From the NCBI GenBank assembly GCA_021397845.1, contig CM038039.1, positions 4,085,731 through 4,149,730 of the forward strand: 64,000 nt of DNA, given 5' to 3'. The notes under the pieces were generated by a model, which was not told the origin of the DNA, did no database searches, and saw only the letters and a list, made by a program, of their open reading frames with translations. This DNA is from Areca catechu. Taxonomy: Eukaryota; Streptophyta; Magnoliopsida; Arecales; Arecaceae. Below are positions 31,788 through 45,700 of the stretch, in pieces (positions within the stretch are counted from its first letter, which is position 1; the number at the start of each line of letters is the position of its first letter). Position numbers and translations under genes: made by a program.

Positions 31788-32990
31788 AGTTTACTTGTAA
31801 TAAGAGTTAAAATCATGGGGTAATTACGTTTTATAAGGTGGGGGGTATGTACGGTGCTGATGTACTCTAGATGGCTGCTTTTTTATGGGAATGGTGGTGT
31901 CGAGGATAAGCCCAACTTTGGGAGAATAACACTTGTTATGGAAATGTAGAGCAATTATATTCATCTCTATGCTGCTAGCAACGGTTGATTCCTTTATGGT
32001 TGTTTTGTTATTAAAAGCTGAACTCAAGATTGCACGATGATGGAGGGACGCACTGCAATTTCTTTGAGCGCTAGCGCAAACAAATTCCACCACAAATAAT
32101 CCCGCTCGGAGTTCCAGGCATAAGGTGTAGCTGTCTTTCAGGATATGCTAATCCTGGATGGTGAGAATATTATATGAAACGGATGCACAAAAGCCTCATA
32201 AATCTGGTTGAAGTTGGAAACGTGGGTAATCATAATCACAGGTGAGATTGCTTGATTCGGAGAAAGCTGGAAGTTACCCGGACAAGATATTATTAGAGGA
32301 CTCGCTATGCATTGTTTCTCCCCGCCTGATGAGTTGCAACAATATGCAATCCAATCTTTCCTAAGAAGAGCGCTTTTAAGGGACATATATCAGAAGATCG
32401 CCAATGTGGATCAAGAAATGAAACATACTTGAAGTTCTGCATGTTCCACCTCTCAGTTCCTTGAAAATATAAAATAGTCATCCGCATACAATCCTTCATA
32501 AAAGAACCTCGTGCATGCCGTACTTCGCAAAAACAAAGTACAGAATATTAAATTGGTAGCGTATGGTAAAAACAAGCCTTCCCGCATTTCCCCTCCTAAT
32601 TCTTCAACGGCTAGCAACGGAATGGCAAGCAGTCTTTTTTCAATGAAGAATAGCACGAAGTCAAGAGAAAGCACGCAGTCCATCCAGACTACTTTAGAGA
32701 AAAAGCTTAATACATGGTAGAATTACCGTAAGCTTGTATAGATGGGTCGATGATGAACCATTTGGTATGTACACCATTTGAGTTACGCTAGTTTGAGGTG
32801 ATAATGCTATCAAAAAGATGGTGGGCATATCAGCTCTAAATCAATTTTAAAAGTAACAGTGTTAGAAAAACGGCACGAATACAAGTCACATAATCAAAGA
32901 AATGGAACCATCAAACCGTGCCCGGTGAAAGCAGAAGACCACCCTTTATCGAAATGAACCGGACCCAAAAACTACAATTCTCCCTCTCCC
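31788..32990. other. Intergenic sequence, no feature recognised
   Basis: About 1.2 kb between element E and the 3' side of the PP2A gene. Only short frames (up to 89 codons) with no recognisable domain. Part of 32700-33270 may be the 3' untranslated region of that gene; no clear poly(A) signal was found. Confidence 0.4.
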
Positions 32991-33164
32991 AATGGCATTC
33001 CATTATAGAGAGGCACCTGCATGAATCGAGCCGGTCTTTGGCACCATGCTCTTGACGAAACATGCATCAATAGAGATAGTTAAGTGCCAACGCTACAACA
33101 ACATGCCTTGCTTCCAGAACAGCAAAAGATTCCCACATAGTTACCATAAAACAGCATAATACAG

Positions 33165-33169
<5 letters not shown>

Positions 33170-33202
<33 letters not shown>
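33170..33202. repeat. (AT)n microsatellite
   Basis: About 33 bases of alternating A and T on the 3' side of the PP2A gene stop codon. Confidence 0.9.
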
Positions 33203-33203
<1 letters not shown>

Positions 33204-33270
33204 GAAAACTTACTCTGCGCATTTGGAATGTATTTTAGACCACCCTAATCTCTCCTTGCCTATGCCACGA

Positions 33271-36200
33271 CTATGCAAGAGAGGAAGCAATTGCTGGGGC
33301 CATAACAGATCTCACCAGGACGGCTGTGTTTCCTGTCACTGGCTGAAAGGCAGCAGCGGTCTCCAGACGTTCCCAGGTCATCTTTCTTTTCTCCTCCACT
33401 GCCATTCGCTTCTCTTCCTCCTCCTTGAACTTCCTTTGGCAAGCCAAAAATAGCTCATCATCCATCTCAGATAGCATCTTCCTAACATTCATTGTTAGAT
33501 TCAGGACTGCCTGATTCCAGTGACTCTGGCTATTCTTCTCTAAAGCTGGGACGATAAGGGGGATGATATCTTGCCGGTTTTGTGCTACCAGACTTATCAC
33601 ATGGTCGTTGTTCCACAAGAATAGAGCCCGTTCAGCAACCTGCAATGTAATTCTTATTCTTTTAAAGCAACTGACGGGGAAATAAACATGATGAATGATC
33701 ATTGCCCAATAAAGGTATCGAACAAGAGTCCTTGCCACAAATTGGCATGACTTTGATTGGCAACAGTTAATAAGATTGGACTAGATGTCTAGAAGGCGGT
33801 GGTGACACCTGACAACCATGGTCACAAGGTTCAGCATCCGGGAACAATTTGGCTAAAAGTAATGATTCGAAATTAGGAAAAGAATTTGGTACTGAGAAAA
33901 AAAGGTTAACCAAGAATTAAGCAAGAAAAATAATAAAATTGAAATGGACTTTTTAAACCATTGGTAAACTTATTCACTTAAAAATAAGTATAGGAGAGGG
34001 AAATGATAGTAATAAACATTACTGCCAGCAACAATACATAGTATCATCTATTTGTAACACAAACTTCTTTAAATTGGCTGCAAGCAGCTAGTGAAAAAAT
34101 CATAAAATTTGTTTATAATTATAGAATAATTGAATACTTCTGGATTGATTCATTTTTGGAAAGCAATTGGGAGAATCATTCAGTTCAAGAGAAAAACTGA
34201 GAATAATTCTAAATTTTTTCAATAATTATTAGAATCTTGTAACTATGCTAACAACCAATAGTGGTGTAGATTTTGGGAAGACAACTTGCGGATAAAGTGC
34301 ATATAACATATGCCCTATCTTAAAGTTACAGCATTATGTTTGAGAAAAATATCTGGTTTTCAGTGTTCAACATGAAGTTAACACCGAACTACCACGATGA
34401 TATAATGTCTCTTTCAGTCAAATATATTGGGCAACCATAACAAGCCCCAATAATCACTACCCCAACAACTATTGTTAGGTTTTGTAAATGATTACTCTTC
34501 ACAAATCATTTATATAAAATGCCATATCTACTTCTAAATGCAACTTATTTCAATTCCAGTGCTCACTATCAAAAAATGATGAACGGTAGAGGGGCAATCA
34601 AGCCGAGCCGAGTAGTTAGAAACTCGAGATTGACTTGACTCGGCTCGGCTCGAATATCAATCAAGCCATATTCGAGCTCGAGTTCAAGCTTGAAATCGAG
34701 CCTTAACCTATTTATAATATATATTAATATATATACATATATTATAAATAAAAATAAAAAATATTAAAAATATATATAAATTCGAATAAGTTTGCAAGTT
34801 GTCGAGCCAAGTATTTTGCTACTTGAACTTGATTCAAAAAACTATTTGAGCTACTCGAACTCAACTCGATCTCGATGGTACTCGAGTTAAATCAAGCTTG
34901 AACTTAAGCCAAACTCAAGTAGCTTGGAGCAACTCCAACTCTCCTCTAGTGAAAGGATATGCATAGCTTTGATAAATAATAACAAATGGAGATATTTGGA
35001 CAATATTAGTGATAAACAAAAATAGGTGAAAACGGGAAAGCAAAAGGCATTGAAAATTCATATATGCAAAGCAATGGAGGAAAAAGAAATGTCATTGAAT
35101 AGAACATATGCCCAAGAAATTCATGATAAGTCCAAAAAAATATTAAGAGAAGGGACCCCACATAACAAAACAATAGAAGTATCATGTCAAAAATGGTTAA
35201 CAAGAAATAATGGCATACAATTCTGGCTAGATAGGTACGAATCAAACAATTGCCACCAAAGACTACTTTCTGCGAAACAACAATAATTACAATAGGCTAA
35301 TTTCTGTTTATGATTTACTGATATTTAGTTTTCTGGACATCTATATCTATCTACACAATATATTAAAGGAGAGTCCAGAGCTCTCCCAGCATGCCACGTG
35401 TCAAGCTCCGGACCATCCATGATGGGATTTTTTTTTTCCTTTCCAAGAAAAGCAAGGGGTGGGGCAGGGTGGGGTTGGGGGGGAGATGGAGCTGGTTTCT
35501 ATATGTTAAAGCGGGATTGTAAGTCGCCTCACCCCCTTCTGCTGGCATGCCAACCCACAGATCCCCATCGTGTCGCTGCCTTCCCTCACCTTTGCCTCCT
35601 CAACTTCCGCATCATCGATTTTGACCCATCCGCCTTCGCCTCCACCAACCCCTTCTTCCTTCGCTTCAAGACAATCCGCCACTCCACCCACCTCCTTCCT
35701 GCTCTCCTTGCCACCATTTCCCCACCGAAAACTCTCCAATCTCCCTAATGTGCTCTCCTTCCCCACAAATCTCCTAAAAAGAGAATAAGCGAAAAGAAAA
35801 AAGAAAGACCAATCTATGCTGGAAAAGATATTACCTTTCAATTTGTTCCATTTTTCCTTTCTTTTTCCTCTATTTTTTCCATCCTCAGGAGTCTTAATCG
35901 GGTGGGAAGCTTGGAGCAGCTGAATTAGCAAGCTTAGCAACCAGGTCGGAGGCTTGGAGTAGCCAAATTGGGAAAGCTTAGAATGGCTAGGGTTTTGTGT
36001 TAGGTATGTATATATGAGTTTAAAGGGTATAAGTATATTACCAATCAATTTAAAAATAAATATGAACTATGCTTTATTGGATAAGATGGTTCAGCTCAAC
36101 TCCTCTCACCCACCCACTATATATATGTATATAATTGGGCTTGCGTAGCGGGTATCCAAGTGGAAAATCTCAAACCCATTCCAAATTCAAAAGGCTTTAA

Positions 36201-36670
36201 TTTTAAATTTCAAATCCATCCCAAACTTTATAGGGTATTGCTAAATGAGTTTTATTAGAATTCTTGATAGATTGGATACCCCAAAAAATCCGTTTGACTA
36301 CCATCTTAAATGCAGGATTGGCCCATTACATTTTCGGGCCCAGGTGTTGTATTTTAATATGATTTTTTGAAATTTTTTTGGATGGGTTTTAAGAATTTAT
36401 GTCCACACATATAACATATCTAGATTTATCATACATGGATAAAAAAATTAGAAGATTAAAAAATAAAGTTGATTATATTAATTGAATGATACTAATTCAT
36501 CAAATAAATAAGATTTTTTTTAGTTTCTTAAGATTAATTTTAGGCTCCCATATTGAAATGCTTAGAAACATTTAAATTTATTATATATAGTCTGTAAAAC
36601 ATCCAAAGATCAGTATAAATAAAGTTGATAGTTTGGATTGTATGAAATTATGATATACATACATACATAC

Positions 36671-36722
<52 letters not shown>

Positions 36723-39700
36723 ATTTGGTTTAGAAAATTGATAATTAGAAAAATAAATTTAAAATTATATATTTTATTTGCTGATTGATTCTAAGATTTA
36801 AGATTTAATATTTAATAATAAATAATTTGTTTATGGGCTTGGATCTACTCAAGACATGTTCAGCCAAATCGATTTAGTGTTATCCTACATATTTGGCTAG
36901 AAAAATCAGTGATCAAGGTTGGATTAGCATATGAAGTTCATTTATTTTTTCAAATTGCATTCTAGTATATTGTTGGTTTAACTAGGGATCGGTTTAGAAT
37001 TAGGTTGATAATATGTTAGGTATGAAATAATATTTCATTATGTCCAATAACTTGTATAAGCAAAAAAACTCTAAATTATTTAATTATTTTTTAAACGATG
37101 AAATTACATGCACTACAAATTTAAAATTAATTGACATCTATAATTAGTGGTATAAAACATGCTATAGGACTGTAATACAGATTTATGGTAATGCTTTTCG
37201 ATGCAATCAATGCAATAAAAATTATTAGCCCCCTATACCATGATAAAGTTGCAATACATCTTTTAATACTATATTTTATTTACTAAAATATATTATTTTT
37301 AAAAAATAACTTTAATGTACTATTGTCTCAAGGTATAAATTAAACAATACCATTGATAATGAAACTAGTGCAGTGGTCTTTATAATTTTTGAAAAATTAG
37401 CTCAACAACTAATTGGTATTCTAACACTTAATCTTATAATTGACAAAAAATATGATAGATTTAATCTGCTAGTTATCAAAAATATCCTCAATGATATTTA
37501 CATTTTCAAATTATATTTGATTCACAAAGTTTCAATGATAGCAAATAAAATTTCAAAATCACAAATATATTTTTAAAAGTGAATGCTGGTTTGATAATTT
37601 GCCAAATAGTTATAGCTTCAAGCCTTTTCATCTATGTTTAACAAGAATCTATTATTTCAAATCTAACAAACATATTCATAATGAACCTTTTCAAGAAACA
37701 CCTCCTAAAAAATTGCCAAGCACAATCCGATCACATACCTTAAGTATTAATCTTTTCCTCTTTTCTTTTTTATTCTTCTAGAGATAATTTAATTTCAAAT
37801 ATTACAACTTATTTCTTCAATTATTTTGATTCATATTTTGTTATAGAACTCAATTCAGTAATACTCTAATAATTTTTTTCAACATCCATATTTCCAATTT
37901 AAATGAAGAGGTTATCGTAGATGAATATTAACATTGTTGTAAGTTCATTAGTTAATGAAAACATTACATGTTACCTTGTATGTAAAATCTACATGTTAGA
38001 CAAAATATTTTGAATTTTTTCTTTGACTCAAGCTAAACCCCACCACAAAATGCAGGTTAATTGCTATTATCTCATGAAGGTATGGACCTCATAAGCTAGT
38101 CCAAAAACAACCTAGATCTAGATCTAGCTTTCACATTATCACTCTTTTAGCACAGATTTCTTAACATCCAAATCTGTGGAACAATCCCAAAAGAAAACTT
38201 GCCTTATTAAATTACTGCAGCAAAATGAATCATATAGAGCAAAATATACACTGTACGTTAAGACAGAAGCAATCTAAGTTCAAATGGTCAAGTTCAACAC
38301 CTGCACAAGGAATTAGTACACACAAAACCAGAAACACATCAAGATTCCACGGGACTAAAAATCTAATGTAATAAACACAGCATAATCTGCTGTCCTAAGC
38401 ATGTCAATGGGTTCTTTTACCAAAGTACTTTACATGACCCCATAAATGAATGTAGTTTCCGTGCAATAAGATTTCACAGCCATTTTTAACACACTAAAAG
38501 AATACAGATCCTACTTTAAAGCTTGAAGGTCACATTGATATTAAAACAAAAGTTGCCCGTATAAGTGAATTCTCAACAGTTTCAGATGGAGCCCCCACAA
38601 ATTGCAAAACACCCACCATGAGCTTTGATCATATACTAGGGTGGGAACATCCTGTTGCCGATCTCGCCGCCGCGCCTATGGCTTCAGAACAGTTGATTCG
38701 GCCAGACCGCCTCGTCGCGAGGTCTCCGGGCTCCCAGCCCTGCAAGACAAGGTCAGAAACCCTGGCCGGGAATCCCGGCGAGGGAGCTCCGACGGTCAAG
38801 TTAGAAAACGGCGAGAGGGAACAGAGACTACAAGACGGGCCCCCGAAGGGATTCCAGACTTAGAGATTGTGTCGGCAAGAAAAGTCACAGGAAGAGTAGA
38901 AATCCGGCCAAGTTCCTTCACCGAGCTTGCGCCAAGGGCCCCCTCTCGGGATCTTAGATCCTGCTCTCGGTGCTTTTCCCTTTTCCAGCCTCCATTTCTT
39001 GCTTACTTGATCGTCCGCTCTTCCCATCCTTTTATCCCATCACCCTGCCTTCCGGTTCCCGCCTTCGGGAGGCCCCCTCTTTGCTTTCACCTCCTTCCCT
39101 CCCTCTCTTTCTCCTTTCCCTTTGGGTTCAAGAACCCGGCGGACTCCTCGCCTTGCTTGCCGAGCCTAGCGAGGAAAGGGTAGAGGGAGGACGCCGGCCT
39201 GACCTTGGGCCGAGCGCGGGCGCTCTCCTTCCCAGGCACCGACAACGCCCGTTATCGGGTCCTGGTTTGTCAGGACTTCGCCCCTCGGCTGCGGGACTTG
39301 TCGGGCCTATGTAAACGAGGTTTCGCGTGTCGCTGTCGATCGTACCGACGCTCCTCTCGGGGTGCGGCGCGCGCTGCTCGAGGGGAGGCCTCGGAACCCG
39401 TGCTCCTATCCTACGGTGGTCTTACCGCGCTGGTTAGTCGGCCCCGGCCAAGATGGGCCCTTCCTGGGCAGACACCTGGCGGAGCGACAGAGAGGCGCTC
39501 GACTTCGACCGAGGTGGACCCGTCTCCGGGCGCCACCTGGCGAAGGAGCAAGAGGGCCAGGCTCGACCTCGGCCGAGGCGGGACCGTCTCGGGGCGCCAC
39601 CTGGCGAGGGAGCAAGGGGCCGCCAGCTTCGGCCGAGGTGGGCCCCTCCTGGGTGGACACCTGGCGGGGCGGCAGAGAGGCGCTCGACTTCGGCCGAGGT

Positions 39701-42700
39701 GGACTCGTCTCCGGGCGCCACCTGGCGAAGGAGCAAGAGGGCCAGGCTTGACCTCGGCCGAGGCGGGACCGTCTCAGGGCGCCACCTGGCGAGGGAGCAA
39801 GGGGCCGCCGGCTTCGGCCGAGGTGGGCCCCTCCTGGGCGGACACCTGGCGGAGCGGCAGAGAGGCGCTCGACTTCGGCCGAGGTGGACCCGTCTCCGGG
39901 CGCCACCTGGCGAAGGAGCAAGAGGGCCTAGCTCGACCTCGGTCGAGGTGGAACCGTCTCAGGGCGCCACCTGGCGAGGGAGCGAGGGGCCGCCGGCTTC
40001 GACCGAGATGGGCCCCTCCTGGGCGGACACCCGGCGAAGCGACAGAGAGGCGCTCGACTTCGGCCGAGGTGGACCCGTCTCCGGGCGCCCCTTGGCGAAG
40101 GAGCGAGAGGGCCCAGCTCGACCTCGGCCGAGGTGGGACCATCTCAGGGCGCCACCTGGCGAGGGAGCAAGGGTCCGCCGGCTTCGGCCGAGGTGAGCCC
40201 CTCCTGGGCGGACACCTGGCGGAGCGGCAGAGAGGCGCTCGACTTCGGCCGAGGTGGACCCGTCTCCGGGCGCCACCTGGCGAAGGAGCGAGAGGGCCCG
40301 GCACGACCTCGGCCGAGGTGGGACCGTCTCAGGGCGCCACCTGGCGAGGGAGCAAGGGGCCGCCGGCTTCAGCCGAGTTGGGCCCCTCCTGGGCGGACAC
40401 CTGGCGGAGCGGCAGAGAGGCGCTCGACTTCGACCGAGGTGGACCCGTCTCCGGGCACCACCTGGCAAAGGAGCGAGAGGGCCCGGCTCGACCTCGGCCG
40501 AGGTGGGACCGTCTCAGGGCGCCACCTGGCGAGGGAGCAAGGGGCCGCCGGCTTCGGCCGAGGTGGGCCCCTCCTGGGCGGACACCTGGCGGAGCGGCGC
40601 TCGACCTCGGCCGTGGCGGAGCCACATCCGACCTTGTTGGGCCGATCCCGTTCTGCCAAAAAATTCCACGTGGCTCGAATCACGCCCGGCGGAATCTGAG
40701 ACACTCCACGTCATCGTAACGGCCGTAACACATCCAATCTTATGTACAACAGGACAACGATATTGGTATCAGATTTGTTATATCACTCATTCCCTTGATG
40801 GCTCAGCAAGATAAGTACCAATGCCCCTATAAGGACCGATGCACGTGTATTTAGTCCGACATTAGCTATGCACTGAATAGATCTTAGGTACCTATATAAG
40901 GCCGAGGAAACTAAATAACCCCTTTCGACTAGCCTTTATTAGTAAGATATTGAATCGTTACAAATGGTATCAGAGTGAATCCGGTTCATAGCCTATGTAG
41001 ACTAAGGGATATTATAACACGGGTCTATTTGAGTCAACCACACACTGATCATGATGTTTGTGAGTGGATTTGAACTTTTAACTTGGCAAGGACATTAGAA
41101 ACTAAACGGGGATAGTATATGAGAACTCATGCGAATGTATGTTTAGTCTCATGTCAGCTATGCACTGGATAGTTCTTAGATACGTATACATAGCCAGAAA
41201 ACTTAAATAACACCTTCTAATTAGCCTTTTCGAATGAGATCCTGGATTGTTCTAGCCCTAGTTCTAAGCAACCATAAAACTTAATGGCTATCCTCTATTA
41301 TTCAAAAAGAAATACCTTTTTTCCTTCTATGACACAAAGAATAAGTAGTCAAGAATGATCACCGACATTTAATTATAATATTTTCAAAAAATAGTTCCTA
41401 CATATAGCACCACTTCTAGAGGCAAAAACAACAAAGAAACAAAAAAAAATTATTCTGGACCTCGTAAAAGGACTTGAAACACGTATCCCATAACTTTTTT
41501 TATCCTGGTAAAAATAACACAAGTATCACTGTCCCTAGACTTTTACCTCCAACAAAAGCTCAGTTTCGTCTTGCTTGTGTTTCTAAAGTTCCTATTGAGT
41601 AAAATTCAAATGTCAGCCACTTATAGCAATCAATTCTAAAATAAGAAAGACCACCAACTGAAGTAAACATAGCAGCAAATAGGTCTCACTTACTGATATC
41701 CAGTATTTTTTGCTTAATACGATTCATTCATGCATCCATGCATGTCCTAGCAAATCAACATAAACACATCAAATACAATAAATCATAGCAAGTATAAGAA
41801 GGTGCCTATTACAGCTGATTTGGTTTTTTTTTTTTTTTTAACCAAATTTCATATGCATGTACAAACGGATCACATAAAGAAATGGAAAATTTGGTAAGGA
41901 GACTTCTTTCAACCTACATATTATAAAAACACAAAGAAACCCTGATTCTATCTACATGGAAAATACTCGAGGTGATAGCAAAAATGGCTCCTGCTTGCAC
42001 AATACATCTCAAGTGGCTTTGACGTTCTCTCAGATTTCTTCTAGAATAGAAAGGTTAAGGAGGTACAATAAAACATATCCTTAGTGGGATTTCAAGGTTT
42101 TAAAAACTTATAATGATTGTCTACAACTGCACATCAAATTACACAAATCAAATGATACATGCAACTTGAGTTGCTCAAAAAGCCCATGCAGATTATTACT
42201 AGTATCTCAAGTATATTGACAAATATCAAGTCAACCAAAGTGAGTAAAATTACTAGTTCGATTGTCATAGTAAATTAAACAAGCTGATTACTTGACTAGG
42301 AGAGACAATTTGGCCAATGAAGTTAATGTGTCTCTAATGAATTGCACAAAATCAAGATTTGAAATGTCACCAGATGCAATGTTTTATCACTCAAGTAAGT
42401 TGGTTCACTTTATTCACCAAGTTTTAGAATGTCCAAAATGTGATGCAATTAGACTTTCATATTCCCATACGACAGGTACCTCAAATTTTTTTCTTTCTGA
42501 CCTGTTGTGAATGCAAATGGAAATGCCACAAAAGCCAAGGTCCATTCAAATGGTGAGTCAAGCATCTAATGTGGGTCCCTTCTATACTTGATAGCATGAT
42601 CAAGTCAAATTGATATAAAACAAATCCTGTACAACTTTTTAGGTCAACTTATAATAAGGTCAACCATTTTTAAAAAGTCAAACTGATCGATATAAAAATA

Positions 42701-45700
42701 ACTTGCTTGAATCATCACTTGTGCAAAAAAGTCAAGCTCAAACTGGTCAATATGATTATTTAGGTCAACTAGGTACAATTTTTGGAAAAAGCTAACTCCT
42801 TAAATTGGTTCATTTGGTCAAACAATATTACCAAATATAAGTTGATGCAAAATACTAGACATTCAAAAAGAGGTTTCCAACTCATGTCATGCCAAAAGTA
42901 AAAATAAAACTAGAATCTAGTGAACTCAACTTTCATGAAACCTATTTCATTATTAAGTGCAATTAAGCATGGTTGGAAAACATTGTACTTTGTACATTAA
43001 GAATTGAAAGCTCTATACCAGCATCCAAGTCTTACTACATGAGAAAAAGTCACAATGCCTAGTTCTTATCAGTCCCAGATTTCATAGGAATCTAATGTTC
43101 AGGCTTGCACAATAATTATTAGAAGTCAAAAACTATTTCCATGGTTTTAAATCATCAAAGATATAAGCCTCTTGACTTTCCAAGCAAAAAGGAATTCCAT
43201 TAGTATTATACTCATTCTGATTATAATTTCCATGTCAAAATCTTTCAGTTCATAAGCAAGCAAGCAAACATAACTGCATGTGTGTGTTTGTTAGTGTCTA
43301 CATGTTCATTCAAAAGGAATATGAAACTTTGCGACATTCACGGCAAGAAACAAGAAGCCAAAGCCTATCCTAGTTGTTTTGATCAGCATCATGAAAACTT
43401 CTTTTTCAATAATACTCTTATAACCTACATCAGATTTCAATTATGCTTTCCGGTTTTATTGTACTATTTCCACAAAAGGTTGTCTCTCCCTGTTTCTTAA
43501 ACCTTCAACACAAATCCGAGCTCTCTCCCATGTGGAACTCTACTTAAAACTCCATCATAGATGCAAATACATTTTAATCTGTTCTGTACATCTTTGTCCT
43601 TGACTAGAGTACTTCCTACATTCCTAATTTAGTGCTACGGCGACCATTCCATACCATCTCGAACAGATCAATCTTGCAGCAATTGATAAAACCCAATTTA
43701 CCTTGGTTTACTTTCTATTGTTTTTGTGAAGTGATCTATGGTTCTAATGGGCCATGAAGTTGATTGGTTATGGGTTTGATGATGCTAATATTTTTTAAAT
43801 GATCATTGACGATAATGAAAGGTGGATTGAGCCATCCATCCGAGAAGCTGAGCTTAGAGCCACCTGGATGGCGGGGGGAGGGGGGCTCTAGTCTTTTTGA
43901 GCCATCCATCCTAGAAACGGAGCTTAGAACAGCCTAGATAGATATTATATGTGCCAAGCAGGAGCTACAAGCAGAGAGGATCTTCATTGAGGAAGATTCT
44001 ACCACTATTATTGGCTCGATCTAAGACAAGACGAACCAGTTGGAGGCCCATCCGCTTCTCTATGACACTTGGAGTTCCCTTTGTGCTTCTATTGTGGTGT
44101 TTGTTCGCTATATCTTCCAGAAGACAAACAGTGCGTCTAATTGGATTGCATCATTTGTCGCCGAGCACACTAAAGACTGGACCTAGCATTAAGGCAAGGT
44201 TTGCCCACAGGCCCTGTAGGACTTTTTGCTTTTTGACCTTTTGGACTGTACTCACACTAGAGTGGTGTGATTGCTTGCATGTACCCAAAAAAAAAGTTGG
44301 ATTGAATTGCATAAATAGTTGTTGTGAATGAAGAAAAGCTTTTCTCTCCAACCAATCTACCAAGATTAGCATGATTATACATTTTTATGTATAAGGAGGT
44401 TAGTCCACCTTGCTCTTTTGCGACTATGGTACACTCATCAAATAACATAGGGCATGGTAGATTAGAAATCCAAATTGATCTCAAGATCTTATACTTGTCT
44501 ATCATTCTCGATCTTTGCTCTAGATCTCTCGACAACTTCCCAAACCCAAGCTCATTTTATTAAGCATGTGAATTAAACCATTGGTATACTTGGTTAATAT
44601 GGGACAGCATCAAAATTATCAGGCTGGTGTTATGAACCAAACCTGACTCAACCTTGTATGTGGTCGGTTCTTAAAGCCAGCCCTATATGGCCAACAACAT
44701 CTAGAAACCCTGGGGCATCCACATGCCTAGGGCTTCCTGGGTGGTTGCCACATGCTAGGGTCCAATCCTAGTGGGCTGCCAACCCTATGGTTTTGTAGGT
44801 TAGCACCACAAAGGCCTCAGGCTTCCACCATAAGGCTGGTGGGGAACACAAGATTTGGGTGCATGTGGTTGTCTCATATCACATTGAGAACTCGAGTTCT
44901 CTAGTGCCACCAACAAAGAGAGAGAGAAGAAACAATAAAGAGACGAGGAGGAGAGTACCAAGTAATTTTGGGATGGCTTGCCAAAAGTAAGTACTCTGTG
45001 TGATGTCTAAAAAAGTTTTCATCCATCTTCTTCCCTATTCTTGCATTCTCAAATCATCTCAACAAGTATCGATCTGTCTTGCTATTTGTGAGTAATCTAT
45101 ATTTCCTTGAAGATTTATCAGAAAAAGAATGATCTGACTCCTGTTCTCCTGTTACATCACAATGTTGGACTGCATAAGTGTCCATTAGGTTTCTCGCCAC
45201 TTTATCCATAATTGGCTTAATATTTATGTTTTATATTCTGCAATATGAGATTGTATTGCATCAACCCAAACCAAACCAATATTGCAATCTTTAAATAGAT
45301 GGGTCTAAATCATGCCTTGATTGTTACCATCCTTTTTACCTTGCTTGTAACCATCCTTTTTACCTTGCTTGTAACCATAGGAGACATGACATGCATCCAT
45401 TTTGCTTGTATCACAAATAGACATTGATAGCAACCACAAGCATTTCCAAAGAAGGTAATCAGGAGACTGGAGACATCCCATGGATTTTTCTTTCCTGTGA
45501 AATATTTAAGGCTTGCCAATTACATATCCTTGTTTAACATGTCCTGGCTGGTATGTAATAACAATTACATCATCACCAAATAAAAAATGGGCATAATGTA
45601 AGGTCATGGTCTGTCCAGACCTGTGTCTGTGGATAGAAAAAAGGTTTCGGATGATGGAGAGTCCAAACATAAGCAATCACCATTACAACTATAAAACAGA

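Noticed and set aside
37373..37781. Small AT-rich ORFs in the PP2A intron
   Set aside because: Lys/Ile/Asn-rich random frames in AT-rich DNA with no motif.
39205..40719. 504-codon plus-strand ORF in the solo LTR
   Set aside because: The 186-bp period keeps the frame open. Overlapping long ORFs exist in five frames. The Arg/Gly/Pro-rich peptide is a translation of LTR repeats.
43951..44331. 126-codon plus-strand ORF as a host gene
   Set aside because: The recognisable RNase H domain lies in a different frame of the same strand, so this ORF is a shadow of a LINE remnant.
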